Source: Berghia stephanieae (Eukaryota > Mollusca > Gastropoda > Nudibranchia > Aeolidiidae). Taken from it: DNA of 64,000 nucleotides. Below are positions 45,949-56,664 of the stretch, piece by piece. The notes under the pieces were generated by a model, which saw only the letters and a list, made by a program, of their open reading frames with translations, searched no databases and was not told the DNA's origin. How positions within the stretch are numbered: position 1 is the first letter of the stretch; every line of letters begins with the position of its first letter. The DNA is taken from positions 125,240,672 through 125,304,671 of the forward strand of contig CM067443.1 of assembly GCA_034508935.3 (NCBI GenBank), given 5' to 3'. A program made the translations under genes and the position numbers.

Positions 45949-46294
45949 TATTATTATTGCCCCTTTGATGCTTTCAATGTGATGGTTTCGGGTGGATAAT
46001 ACACAGGTTTAACTTATGGTCTCACCCTCAACTCTATCTGTCCAGTATAAACATCAATACAGAAATTCCTGAGTGTGGAGCTGTCCAATTGGCTTTTTTC
46101 AGTAAATCGTGGCATTCATAATGAATTATTCACTTGATCACATTAAGGTATTTGGAGTTACAGAAATTTTAGATAAGTTCACCGATTAACAACATCAACT
46201 AATATTACTGCTAATATTACTGTAGTTTGTATGCCATCGATGTGATAATTATTGCCCTGGGAATTATTTAGTTAAGCGTTATCGGCAAACTGTC
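45949..46294. other. Spacer, no feature seen
   Basis: Contains a short TAATATTACTGC doublet near 46201-46225. No gene. Confidence 0.45.
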
Positions 46295-46577
46295 AATGAG
46301 AGCGATCTATGTTCATGTTTTCGTCCAACCTATTCATCAATCACATGAATTTTTGCTGTGTACAACGATTTGAGTTTTCTCAATGTATCTAAACACGCTT
46401 CTTTGTTTATGAACGTTGTAAACATACACATGGATCATGCTGAGCAAAATGACCAAATGTAACGTTGGTTATTCTTAAAATGCGAACACTTTTCAATATG
46501 TGGGTCATTTTGAGGACACTTTGCAATGTGACAAATGCCCTCGAGCACATGGAAATGTAATATAGATCGTACCCATT
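46295..46577 (+). mobile_element. MITE family D, diverged copy
   Basis: Ends AATGAGAGCGATCT and AGATCGTACCCATT, with core TTTGTTTATGAACGTTGTAA and GCAATGTGACAAATGCCC. Confidence 0.85.
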
Positions 46578-46786
46578 GTATCTGACTAGCTTCTGACCCT
46601 AACAAACCAACAATAGACATATTATTATGATGGAATACATGATACTGTTCACGTCTGCTTCAGATAATCATTTGACCTCAAGATTAAAGTGGTCAAGACA
46701 CCCATTTTCTTTCATGTAAGTTAGATCAGTGTATATTACTTAGTTTTGAATCATGGACAAACTCTCAATTTTACCAATCAACAATC

Positions 46787-47576
46787 AAAACATGATCACC
46801 AGAGTACTGTACTACTGTACTGTAAGGTAAGTTTTCGATCCCAGGATCGGGGAGACATTCCGAAAGCTCCTACATCAACAGTATTCTTTCAATTTGTATT
46901 TTCACCGTTGATCTTTTGTCAGGCGTTTATTTATTCAATTTCTCATCATATAGAAGCATTTTGAAAACTCTAGAACAAACCTTGATAGATTTGTGAAAGT
47001 TTAAAATTTCCTAATTTGACTATTGTTTTTATTCTCGGCCGCCATTTTGATTAGTGAAGTATTGAAAAGTAGTGCAAAGCAGTCCGAGGGGGGGGGGGGG
47101 GGGGGGTTTCTATTAGAGTTAGCTCGAGATCGGAGGATTAATTTTATTAGGGATAGCCATAAGTCTTAGCAAAGGTGCTAGGGTGTTTGTTTTTCCTATT
47201 ACTATTAGGGTTAGTTAAAGGTACTATGTTTTTTTTTTCTTGGGGTAAGTTGAGGGAATATTATTTGAGTTATTTCCCTTTGTAGGAGCTTTCGAAAAGC
47301 CTCTCCAGGATAGTCTTTCAACTCTGCTACTTCAGGTTTATTTTCGCAGTTGATTTTCTTACCACAACCTGTTTTCATACACGGACACTATATGTTGCTG
47401 TGTACGGGTCAGAGGCTATAGTGGCTTACACTTCATGTTGGGCCACACAGAAAAATCAACAGAGGATGTACCAAGTTACACAGACAACGTTGTTTACCAA
47501 TCTGCCCTCATTAAATGATGGTGGGTACAATATCGAATGAAAATAGTTCTTTCCCCGCGAAATTGCGGGTTTTTTA
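46787..47576 (+). mobile_element. Helitron-type 3' end, interrupted by a 455-bp insertion
   Basis: The outer parts (46787-46849 and 47305-47576) match 49893-50220 in reverse complement. The right part encodes the worn end of a PIF1/Helitron helicase (GHTEKSTEDVPSYTDNVVYQ, then ALIK and a stop). A small hairpin CCCGC...GCGGG (47553-47569) and a T run follow, as at Helitron/Helentron 3' ends. Only the 3' end of the element is present. Confidence 0.7.
46850..47304. mobile_element. 455-bp inverted-repeat DNA element with about 9-bp target duplication
   Basis: The ends GGAGACATTC/CGAAAGCTCCTACA (left) and AGAGGCTTTT/CGAAAGCTCCTACA (right, reversed) match at 20 of 24 positions. CCAGGATCG (46841-46849) and CCAGGATAG (47305-47313) flank it. 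The sister Helitron end near 50165 has the uninterrupted CCCAGGATCGTCTTTC, an empty site. The body is non-coding with a run of G at 47090-47106. A 9-bp duplication suits Mutator-like elements. Confidence 0.85.
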
Positions 47577-47824
47577 CTGGTGTTTTCGCGTGTCTATTTT
47601 TCTTCCTTTCAAAACAACTGTCATCCAATCTCTGCATTTTTAAAGTACAGGATTTCGATTCAGCTCGAACAATAAGCAATTTTTTCAAAATTCACCACTC
47701 GTCTCAAAGCTTATTTGAAGGGATTTGAGGCTTAAAATTAAACAGCTAGTTCCTCTTTGACCTCTTGTTGATATTACTGGCAACATGTTAACACGGATGC
47801 CTTTTTTACTATATTCTTATAATT

Positions 47825-48345
47825 GAGCTTTTAAATAGTGCAATATCCACTAAACGCGCTCAAAGCATTTTGCAAGGGATCACTGGCCAACAGCATCATT
47901 ATTTAACATTTAAGACGCCTGATAGGCGATATTACATTTTTTTTTCGGACAGAGACAATGCTGTTTACGGTCAGGTACTCATTTTACACGGTGAGAGAAT
48001 GTGAGTAAAGAGTCTTTTCCAAGGACTCAGCTATGCGCCGAGCGAGATCAAACCCATGACCTTCCGATCCGAAAGCGAGTGTCATACCACAAGACCACAT
48101 AGCGCGACACATTCAAATCAATATTTATTTTCCTAAAGCAAAACACATTACAAGTTTTCGTTCGAAACGTGTTTTCGTCCACACTTTTTTCTTTAAAAAA
48201 GTATTATAATTAACTTATTCTCCTTTTACTCTGTCACATTGAATTTTCTGGAGTTTCATTCAAAGAATTTGCAATAAACGTATAATTTAAGACAGATCTA
48301 GTTCTAGATTATCCGCACTTAGAATGATTCAGAATACTTTTTATT
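47825..48345 (-). mobile_element. SINE family A plus duplicated flank Y, copy 2
   Basis: The SINE part is 47825-48103 (GAGCTTTTAAATAGTGCAAT tail, reversed head at the right). The remainder to 48345 repeats 45287-45545 almost base for base. Confidence 0.85.
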
Positions 48346-48689
48346 AAATCTGTGTCATACTACTAGACCACATAGACCCACAATATGAATCTCGGTAATT
48401 CTATCAACAGTGCGTACACTTTTGAAACTTACGTAAATATTTTAGGGTTTTATTTTTTACTCGAAAATTTAGAATAGTATAGTATTTTTTTCATGGCATA
48501 TTTTTGCAGCTTTAACTTATTCCTAATCATAAAATTGGACTGATATTATAGATAAATTGATACTTATTTCACAAAAAAATAAACAATTTCCACCCATTCT
48601 TAAAATAAGGTTAATTCTATCACCCGTTGACTCAAACTCAAATGATTATCTAGAAAATCAGCTAGGTCAACATGTTTGGTCCTTAATTT

Positions 48690-49400
48690 GACCTTTGGCC
48701 TTGGGAATCGTCATTGTGCCGGCCCCACCGGACCGGTCGCTGTTGCTAACTCAAAAAATTTGTCTCGATCTATGTTAATTTCTTTAATACGGTAGTATGA
48801 TAATTAAAATAGATGAATGCCTTTCATTTTCCGCAAATACTGCGAGTTTTCCATTCTGTAAACTAAGCCAGTCACTGATGTCACCATCACATAAAGAGTT
48901 GCCTCTCTTCATTTCTAAAAAAAAATATTTTGTAAGCTTGAACTATAAAAAGCACGATGATTTAGCATTTAAAACTATATTATTTTACTTTTAAAAATAT
49001 TTATCTAAATGTATTTTATTTGTCTATTTCATTAGCATTATTTCATTAATTATAAACTAATCTTTATATTTTCTGACATTATTACCCCCCCCCCCCCCTG
49101 CATGCATATAAACAGCGTGCCTGCCTCCTCTCACTCGTGAGAGAACATAGAATCGGTGTCTACGATCGCTAGGTATTATGATCCGTAATTTGACATCGGG
49201 AATCGCTATCTGACCGCCCTACTCACAAATTTGTTTACGCGCACCTAAAAACTTTATTATTGGACCAATTTGGATCGCTGAAGGCTCAAAAGATTCGTCT
49301 CGATCTATGTAAATTTTCACAATACAGTAGAATAATAAGTAAAATAGGTGAGTGTCTCTTCGTAAAAGCCTTTATTTCATCGCAAATATTGAGGGTTCTG
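48690..49400 (+). repeat. Two diverged direct repeats of about 170-210 bp
   Basis: 48690-48865 and 49188-49400 share GGGAATCG, GTCTCGATCTATGT, AATA(C)GGTAGTA/ACAGTAGAA and a GCAAATA-CTG/TTG-GAG end. A C run of 15 lies at about 49085-49099 between them. Confidence 0.65.
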
Positions 49401-49408
49401 CACAAGTA

Positions 49409-49434
49409 ATATTAATAATAATAATAATAATGAT

Positions 49435-49519
<85 letters not shown>

Positions 49520-49660
49520 TTAATAATAATAATAATAATATTAATAATAATAATAATAATAATAACAATAATAATAATAGTAATAATAATAATAATAATG
49601 ATGATGATGATGGTGATAATAATAATAATAATAATAATGATGATGATGATAATAATAATA

Positions 49661-49702
<42 letters not shown>

Positions 49703-49721
49703 TAATAATAATAGTAATAAC

Positions 49722-49806
<85 letters not shown>
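49409..49806 (+). repeat. Compound (AAT)n/(AAC)n/(GAT)n microsatellite
   Basis: (AAT) and (AAC) blocks to about 49468, (AAT)n with TTAATAAT interruptions to about 49720, then pure (GAT)n to 49806. Confidence 0.95.
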
Positions 49807-49808
<2 letters not shown>

Positions 49809-49892
49809 ACTGAATCGGAAACGTGAATTATGTTAATAATAATAATTTGAATAAGCTTGTGGATACATCATTTTCTTTTTTCTGTCTTTTAT

Positions 49893-50220
49893 AAAAAGCC
49901 CGCAATTTCGCGGGGAAAGCACTATTTTCATTCGATATTGTACCCACCATCATTTAATGAGGAAAGATTGGTAAACAACGTTGTCTGTGTAACTTGGTAC
50001 ATTCTCTGTTGATTTTTCTGTGTGGCCCAACACGGAGTGTAAGCCGGTATAGCCTCTGACCCGTGGCACAGCAACATACAGTTGTCCGTGTGTGAAAACA
50101 GGTTGTGGCAAGAAAATCAACTGCGAAAATAAACCTGAAGTAGCAGACGTGAGTAGAGTTGAAAGACGATCCTGGGACCGAGAACTTACCGTACAGTACA
50201 GTACTATGGTGATCATGTTC
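49893..50220 (-). mobile_element. Helitron-type 3' end with PIF1-helicase C-terminus
   Basis: The minus-strand frame ends SQLIFLPQPVFTHGQLYVAV, PRVRGYTGLHS and YTDNVVYQSFLIK. PIF1-family helicases, including the Helitron Rep-helicase, end with a 'P-x-F-(S/T)-H-G-Q-L-Y-V-A-(L/V)-S-R-V' motif and a later 'N-V-V-Y'. Here S-R-V reads P-R-V. The hairpin CCCGC...GCGGG (49899-49915) and a T run follow the stop. It lacks the 455-bp insertion found in the sister copy. Confidence 0.75.
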
Positions 50221-50335
50221 GGTGCCGTTTTTATGCACCTCCGTTGGAGGTGTACAAAAACGCACCTTTTTTATGCACCTCCACTGGAGGTGTACAAAAA
50301 ACGCACCGTTTTTATGCACCTCCGTTGGCGCTGCT
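50221..50335. repeat. Tandem array of 40-bp palindromes
   Basis: Three units of about 40 bases, each TTTTTATGCACCTCC, GTT or ACT, then GGAGGTGTACAAAAA and CGCACC. Each unit is nearly its own reverse complement. The array starts exactly where homology to the other Helitron end stops. Confidence 0.85.
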
Positions 50336-50374
50336 GGTTGATTAATGACAATGTTGCTGCTTGAAGCCCGAAGG

Positions 50375-50505
50375 AAAAAATAACGATAAGTGTTGAATTG
50401 TAAGCCTCAATTTAATAGACGAAGACATACTGTGGACGTTTCTGATTTCCCCTTTATCAACAAAACACGACGAGTAAGACACTAAGGAAGAATGGGAGAT
50501 GTGTA
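50375..50505 (+). repeat. Dispersed repeat E, copy 2
   Basis: AAAAAATAACGATAAGTGTT, GACGAAGACATACTGTGGAC and CAACAAAACACGA match 18309-18440. Confidence 0.75.
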
Positions 50506-50579
50506 GTGTTAATGGCGTAGATAAGGTAAATAGACATAAACAATGATGGGACAGGAAGTTTTTGAAAAACAACAACAAC

Positions 50580-50968
50580 TTGATGTCATGAATTGATGAA
50601 AACTGTTGAAAACTTAGTGTAGATCTGAAATCCTTAAAGTAATTAAGTGAATACATTATTTCGAATGCAATGATTTGAGTAAAAACTCCAAACTGACAAC
50701 TTTTTACAGTGTCGAAATTTATTGTTTTTGATAGTGTTAGTGTATATCGGTAAATATGTTATGATATCTGTTTGACTCAATGAACTTTCAAACTGACTTT
50801 AAATTATAAAAGGAAATCAAGTTATCTGATTATCTATCTGTAAAAAATTCATTTCTAATTTTCAAAAAATTAAGTAGAGTTGTGCGCCGTATAATTTTTT
50901 TTTATTGACTCAAATAAGCACGATGTTCTCCACAAGGCTATATATTTTAAAGAAAGGATGTAATTTGC
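50580..50968 (-). repeat. Inverted duplication X, proximal copy (receptor 3' UTR)
   Basis: Reverse complement of 45600-45948. It ends within about 20 bases of the receptor stop at 50985, so it covers the gene's 3' UTR. Confidence 0.85.
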
Positions 50969-50984
50969 TATAAAACAGAAGTAA

Positions 50985-51669
50985 TTAAAACTTGTTAGAT
51001 AATAGGCATGATTGATTAGCCGTAAAAATACCACTGCAGACAATATTACCTCTTTTGTAATTGCAACGACGTCGTCGTAAAACACACCTGAACAAATCCA
51101 GGAAACCACGTCGAAAGTTCTCAGAGAAAATGCAGTATAGGATGGCGTTTATTCCAGAGTTACTCAACTCCAGCCACTGAGCAAAAGGCACGCCTATATT
51201 CGTAATTTGGGTGTTGACTTGTTGGTCCCTGGGGGATATGAATAGGATTAGGATGTATAATATATGCAAGGGCAACCAGGATAAGGCGAAGACTGACACG
51301 ACTGTTACCAGCATCTTGATGACTTTTATTCTGCATCGTCTGATGATATTGCAACCAATAGTGACGCCTGGAGCTCTTCTTTGCCATACCCTCCTGGCGA
51401 TGAGAATGTAGCACATGAATACGACGAGTAGAGGTAAAATGTACGTTCCAAGTAAGATTGCAAATAGATAATAAAGTTTGTGGATTTGAAATGTTGGAAA
51501 TTTAGGGCTGCATACTTCCACATGACTATAATTGTTGCCTGGAAAGTGTTTATAGTACACGAGCCATGGAGTTACGAGGGTGAAGGAAAAAACCCAAATT
51601 CCGCCTAGGATAAGACAAGCACCTCGTCGCATTAATCTGCATTGAGGCTTGAAGCAAATGGCAAGATAT
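50985..51669 (-). CDS. Neuropeptide-type rhodopsin-family GPCR, last coding exon (TM4-TM7)
   Basis: This is a class A G-protein-coupled receptor of the plasma membrane. The acceptor TTATTCCACAG is followed by one base that completes a codon and YLAICFKPQCRLMRRG, the piece after D-R in the D-R-Y motif. The intron therefore falls inside that motif, a common position in peptide receptors. TM4 is CLILGGIWVFSFTLVTPWLV. ECL2 holds the expected Cys (VEVCSPKF). TM5 is LLGTYILPLLVVFMCYILIA, and TM6 is VSVFALSWLPLHILYIL with the usual C-W-x-P as S-W-L-P. TM7 ends SNSGINAILYCIFSENFRRG, so N-P-x-x-Y reads N-A-I-L-Y. A basic tail ends CLLSNKF. The overall style is SIFamide/NPFF/TRH-like; the ligand cannot be told. 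TM1-TM3 exons should lie at higher coordinates but I did not find them. Confidence 0.87.
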
Positions 51670-52110
51670 CTGTGGAATAAAAAAATGGGTTCTTTAGTAA
51701 AACTGATTTTAATCTTGAATCCATTGGTAAGGAAGAAATAATTTAGTAATTTTTAAATATACCTTTAAACCGCATTATGGCGAGTGGCTTTGATGTTCAA
51801 AATTTTAGTTATAGTCAAAAATATAAACTTTAGTTGATTTAATGTTTTTTGAGGAGATTGAACACAAAGTGAGAAATATTAAAATTTTCGGGTTTTCTTT
51901 AAATGCGTGGTTTTTTTTTCGCAGTAAAATACCAGACTAAAAATTGATAAATATTAAGAACATACAAAATTTGCATATTTTCTTGCCCATAAACATGGAT
52001 AATGTTTTCCGACCATGAACCACAGCGAGTGATAGAGACGTTAGGCTAATCCTGTAGAAGCGGCTGTATCGACATATTATTATATTTGACATCAGCTTTA
52101 TAGAAATCGG
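51670..52110. other. Probable receptor intron, no feature seen
   Basis: AT-rich, starts with the intron side of the TM4 exon. Confidence 0.5.
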
Positions 52111-52310
52111 GGGTTCCGATAATTTACTTGATAGAGCACTCGCTTCACATGCAAAGGAACCGAGGTCGATCCCGGGTGAAGTCGAGAATTTTTTTTTTCT
52201 GGCGGAAATAGCTATTTTGCGATAGACTAGGGTCCTATCCAAAGGGCAGCAACCATTTGCTATTGTCATTTTTACGTTATAAAAACCGGGAAAAACTCAG
52301 GCTCCATGGC
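52111..52310 (+). mobile_element. SINE family B, sense copy
   Basis: GGGTTCCGATAATTTACTTG, AGAGCACTCGCTTCACATGC, GAGGTCGATCCCGGG (B box), then GGTCCTATCCAAAGGGCAGC, TTGCTATTGTC and CTCCATGGCC at the end. Confidence 0.85.
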
Positions 52311-53271
52311 CCTAATGACGCTGAGGGACCATTTAAAGAAAACACAAAGTGCATTTAATATCCTCTTGCCAGAACAAGACTGAGCTTAGTATTCATTTCC
52401 TATATTATCTCATATCAGCGTCTTGTAAAGTTACACTTTATAGACCAGTTTAGTTTCAATTTCTCAACATTTCTTTGAGTTGATCACAATAAAGTCAACA
52501 AAATTCTTATGTTTACACGGTAGTTACGTTTCATTGTCTCTGGCTTACCAAATGAAAGTATATATCAAATTATAATATTCCTGGAAAGAAATGAACATAC
52601 CCAATACTCTTAAGAATATATCAGTATGCAGGGCGCCAAACGCTCTATCTATATTTATAAAATTTGAGGTAAATTGTGCCATGTCGTGTTCCCAAAAGTA
52701 GCTCATCTGAAAAAAAATGTCTATTAATTGTCCAGACTTTACGAATTCCAAATCTGCCCCCAAGAGATTACATCTTAATCGATCAAGTCTTCGGTGCTCT
52801 CTGACAGCTGTCATGAATCGCTTGAGGGTGAGTATCGATACTCCCTACAAATCGATTTAGAATTAGGTTACTTGATTTGTCTTTACCTATTTGTGAACCA
52901 TCGCCTCAAAACGGTTTTATGTCGGGGTAAATCGGGTTCCAAAAATACACTCAAAATTACTCTGTAACAATTTAGTTGTCATCAATTTGAGAGACCATAT
53001 ACAGTCTCTTTAATCAAACATTAAAAAAAAAACATAACCAAAGTATCTTGTTTTTTATTTTATCTTATATTTAATTTCTATTCCCCCCCCCCCCCCGTGT
53101 AATACCGTTCTGAATCAGTGGGTACCATTTGTAAGGTTTGATTGGGTAAAGAGGGATGGATGAGTGTAGCTGTCATGGCTGAAAGCCACTGGCTGGGGTT
53201 TTGCATATTATTAGGCATCTCGTTAAAATGCGACCGAGCATCCCAATTCAATATTGTATTATTTTTTAAAC
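52311..53271. other. Spacer or receptor intron
   Basis: A minus-strand frame at 52545-52814 does not match receptor TM1-TM3. A C run of 14 lies at about 53083-53096. Nothing else. Confidence 0.45.
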
Positions 53272-53552
53272 GACCTTTATATAGCGTAATACCCACTCAA
53301 CGTGCTCAAAGCGCTTTACAAGGGTTCCTTAGCCATCAGCAACATTTAACATGTAGTACATTACATGACGCCTTTTAGGCGATATTTCAATTTGGGGGAG
53401 GGGGGGAGGGCAGAGTCAACGCATTAAATGACCAGGAACGCATTTTACACCGGAGTACGGTGAGAAAATGTGAGTAAAGAGCCTTTTCCAAGACTCGAAC
53501 TCAGAATCTTCCGATCCGAAAGCGAGTGTCATACCACAAGACACCATAGCCG
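53272..53552 (-). mobile_element. SINE family A, reverse copy
   Basis: ACCTTTATATAGCGTAATAC tail, GACGCCTTTTAGGCGATATT body, GACTCGAACTCAG reverse B box, AGTGTCATACCACAAGACAC. Confidence 0.85.
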
Positions 53553-53591
53553 TATTGTATCGACTGGGTCTCAACTCGACTGGCTCAACGC

Positions 53592-53937
53592 CATCAAACT
53601 CATGGGGTCAGAGATTATTCCGGTTTCTATAGCGTGAAATGGACAATAGCAATTGCTAGCTACAATTTGGATAGGTCGCCAGTCTACCGCCATCAAACTC
53701 ATGGGGTCGGAGATTATTCCGGTTTCTATAGCGTGAAATGGACAATAGCAATTGCTAGCTACAATTTGGATAGGTCGCCAGTCTACCGCAAAGTACTTTC
53801 CGCCAGATCTAACAAACCCAACTACCCAATCACTGCTAAGTGGACAGGTGAATCAGAAAAAAATCTTGCCTTTACCTGGGACTGATTTCGCGTCCTTTGT
53901 GTATAAAACTATTGATCTATCACTGAACCAGTTGCTG
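53592..53937 (-). mobile_element. SINE family B with a 99-bp internal tandem duplication
   Basis: The tail block starting CATCAAACTCATGGGGTC occurs at 53592 and again at 53691, nearly identical. The rest of the SINE follows once (GTACTTTCCGCCAGATCTAA, GCTAAGTGGACAG, damaged head). It lies 40 bases from a family A SINE. Confidence 0.85.
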
Positions 53938-54486
53938 TAAATTAACTTTAAGTTTCAAATTACGAAATTTTATTTGGATAAATCTGCAATGTATAGGATA
54001 AGGATGTGTCAGTTCTTAACTACTTAAGTTTTCATCTTAAAAAATAATTATCGCCCTTCTCTTTTTAAAGCAAATTTTCAGAATTCAGTTCACCCTGACC
54101 GTTTTGAGACGCTGAGTCACAAATAAGCATATTATTTACATATAACGATTGTTCATGTTAAATAACGTAAATCATTGACATGACTCAACCCTCTCCTTAA
54201 CTACAGGAAATTCGTCATATTCGTTACGATTCAATAAACAATTTTCTGTCTCAGGTTTCACATGTACCTGCATCACGAAATTTGAAGAAAAATCTTTGTA
54301 AAGATTAATAATAACTTAATGCTGTTATCTATGAAAAGTTTGTTTTGCTGCACAAAAAAAGTTTAGCTAGTACGTCATTATTGTTTCTGAGTTTGAGTGT
54401 AAAGAAATTGACTTTTGTTTTGGAGAGGTATGGATGGCATTTTTTGAAAAATCCTGAAAATGGTTGGTAAAAATAAAGAATTTATA
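53938..54486. other. Spacer, no feature seen
   Basis: AT-rich; nothing recognised. Confidence 0.45.
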
Positions 54487-54611
54487 GATCATTTATATAG
54501 CGCAATATCCACTAAACGTGCTCAAATCGCGTTACTAGGGGTCCCCGGCCAACAGCAACACTTAACATATAGAACGAGACATGACGCCTGTTAGGCGATG
54601 TTACAATTTTT
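54487..54611 (-). mobile_element. SINE family A, copy cut off by a LINE
   Basis: ATCATTTATATAGCGCAATA tail and GACGCCTGTTAGGCGATGTT. It stops in the pyrimidine run where the minus-strand LINE's 3' end begins. Confidence 0.8.
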
Positions 54612-56455
54612 TTCTTCTTCTTCTTCTTCGTCTTGTGGAAACCTCCAATATTGTCGAGGATCACTCCGCAGTTTGTAGGGTTTTACATTTTAAACTTGCT
54701 AAAAACTCTGCACATAATACTAATTTAAAAACAAAAAAAAAAAAACAAAAACAAAAAAAAACACACATAGATTAAAAAGTCACGTTTTGAACTCTAGCAA
54801 TCGCGTGAAGGCATGTTGGGAACCGTTTTCAGCCACTTCAGCTGGGAGGCTATTCCATAGTCGGGCAGTGGAAGGGAAAAACGAATACATGTGGGCGTCT
54901 ATTTTTGATGTTGGGATGGTTACTCTTGCTGTTTGTCCCCTCGTATTTCTTGTGCCGATATCTTTGATGTCGTTTGGAAGTTTGAGGCACGAATTTTTGT
55001 AGTAGATCTTGTGGAACAATTTAAGTTTATCTATCTTTCTTTTCTTTTCCAGAGGTTCAAGGCCAATCCGTTGTGATATTTCAGACGCACTTGAGAAAGG
55101 ATCGAATGTGTCTGTGATGCGTCTTGCTGTTTTTCTTTGGATGTTTTCTAAGGTGTCGATGTTTTTTCTTTGTATATGGGTCCCAAATTGAGCTTCCATA
55201 CTCCAAAATTGGTCTAACAATAGTTTTAAAAGCAAGGGTTTGAGTTGTGATTGGGCATCTTTTTAAACTGCGGGTGATATAAGCGCTTGTTTGATTTGCC
55301 TTTGAAGCCAGGTGACATAGGTGGTCATTCCATTTGAGATTTTTAGCAAACTCAATGCCAAGGTATTTTGCTGTCTTAACATGTTCCAGGTTTTGACCAT
55401 GAAGTTGGTATTCAAATGTAATAGGTGCTTTCTTATTTGTGATGGTTAGAACATTGCACTTTGATACGTTAAATTCCATTTGATTTATTGTTTCCCATTC
55501 TTGTAATTTAGCTAGATCGTCATTTAGTGTTCTGCAGTCGTCTGTTGTTCTTATCTGATTATATAAAGCTGCGTCGTCAGCAAAGAGGCGCACTTTTGAC
55601 CTTATACCTCGTGGAAGATCATTTATTTACACTAAAAATAGGACGGGCCCAAGGACTGAGCCCTGAGGTACGCCCGATGTCACCATCCCGATAGTGGAAG
55701 TCTCGCCGTCGACAAGAACTTGTTGGGTGCGATTGTCCAGAAAAATTGCAATCCATTGTAAGGTTTTGTTTCTGATACCAACGTCATACAATTTCTGGAT
55801 TAACCGATGATGAGGAACCTTGTCGAAGGCCTTGGTAAAGTCCAGTAGTACTAGATCAATTTGACCACCTTTATCAATAGCAGCTGACAGATCATGTGTT
55901 TATGATAGAAGTTGAGTTTGACATGAGTGGTGCTTCCTAAATCCGTGCTGTTCATCACAAAAAATACTGTTAGTTTCGAGATATTCAGTTATTGAGGATC
56001 TCATTATATGCTCCAACAGTTTGCAGCAAATGCAAGTTAATGAAATTGTATGGTAGTTTTGAGCCCTGCTTCTATCACCTTTCTAGTAGATGGGTTGGAC
56101 AAGAGCGTGCTTCCAAACAATTGGTATGTCTCCCGTTTCAAGAGAGAGTTTGAACAAATGTGTGAGGGCAGGTGCAAATTCGTTACTCAATATCTTTAAG
56201 AGACGGGATGGTATTTTGTCTGGGCCACATGCTTTCTTTGGATCTAGAGTGGCGAGGAGTTTGGAAACGCCCTCTTCTGTCACATTGTTTTCGGCCATAG
56301 TTTTGGAATCGTTTTCTTCGCCTTGTAGTTGTTGAGTGGTAATTTTGGTATGAGCTTTTGAAGCAAAAACAGAGCAGAATTGGTTATTAAGTATGTCTGC
56401 TTTTTCCTTTGCATCAGAGTATAATACACGATCATGGCTGAGTGTATAGTTCGCC
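54612..56455 (-). mobile_element. 5'-truncated LINE with nearly complete reverse transcriptase
   Basis: The minus strand gives, in order, LSHDRVLYSDAKEKADILNN, LDPKKACGPDKIPSRLLKIL, DEQHGFRKHHSCQTQLLS, motif A VLLDFTKAFDKVPHHRLIQK, TSGVPQGSVLGPVLFLV, catalytic KVRLFADDAALYNQIRTT, TAKYLGIEFAKNLKWNDHL, VRPILEYGSSIWDPYTKKKH and the end STARLWNSLPAEVAENGSQH. Two stops interrupt it (after QTQLLS and after GPVLFLV), and a frame change lies near 55081-55235. The endonuclease is missing. The 3' UTR has an A-rich run (reverse) at 54722-54770. Same type as the fragment at 25105-26140. Confidence 0.9.
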
Positions 56456-56664
56456 TAACCGGCAGCCGTGTTGTTATTTCTGTCCCTAATTGTGTGATTT
56501 TTATTGATTTCTAAAACAAAAGTCTGAAATATTTTTATACAGTCGTTTTAATAAAGTTTTATTCTACATTGTGATATATATAAGTAGTATATACGGTTGT
56601 AAATAGTTAGAAACCGTTTTTTGACGGAGGATGAGGATGATTGTTTTTTTACCTGTTAATCGAT

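Noticed and set aside
52545-52814. Upstream exon of the receptor
   Set aside because: The frame lacks the TM1-TM3 patterns (GN..V, LA..D, the TM3 Cys) and ends in AT-rich noise.
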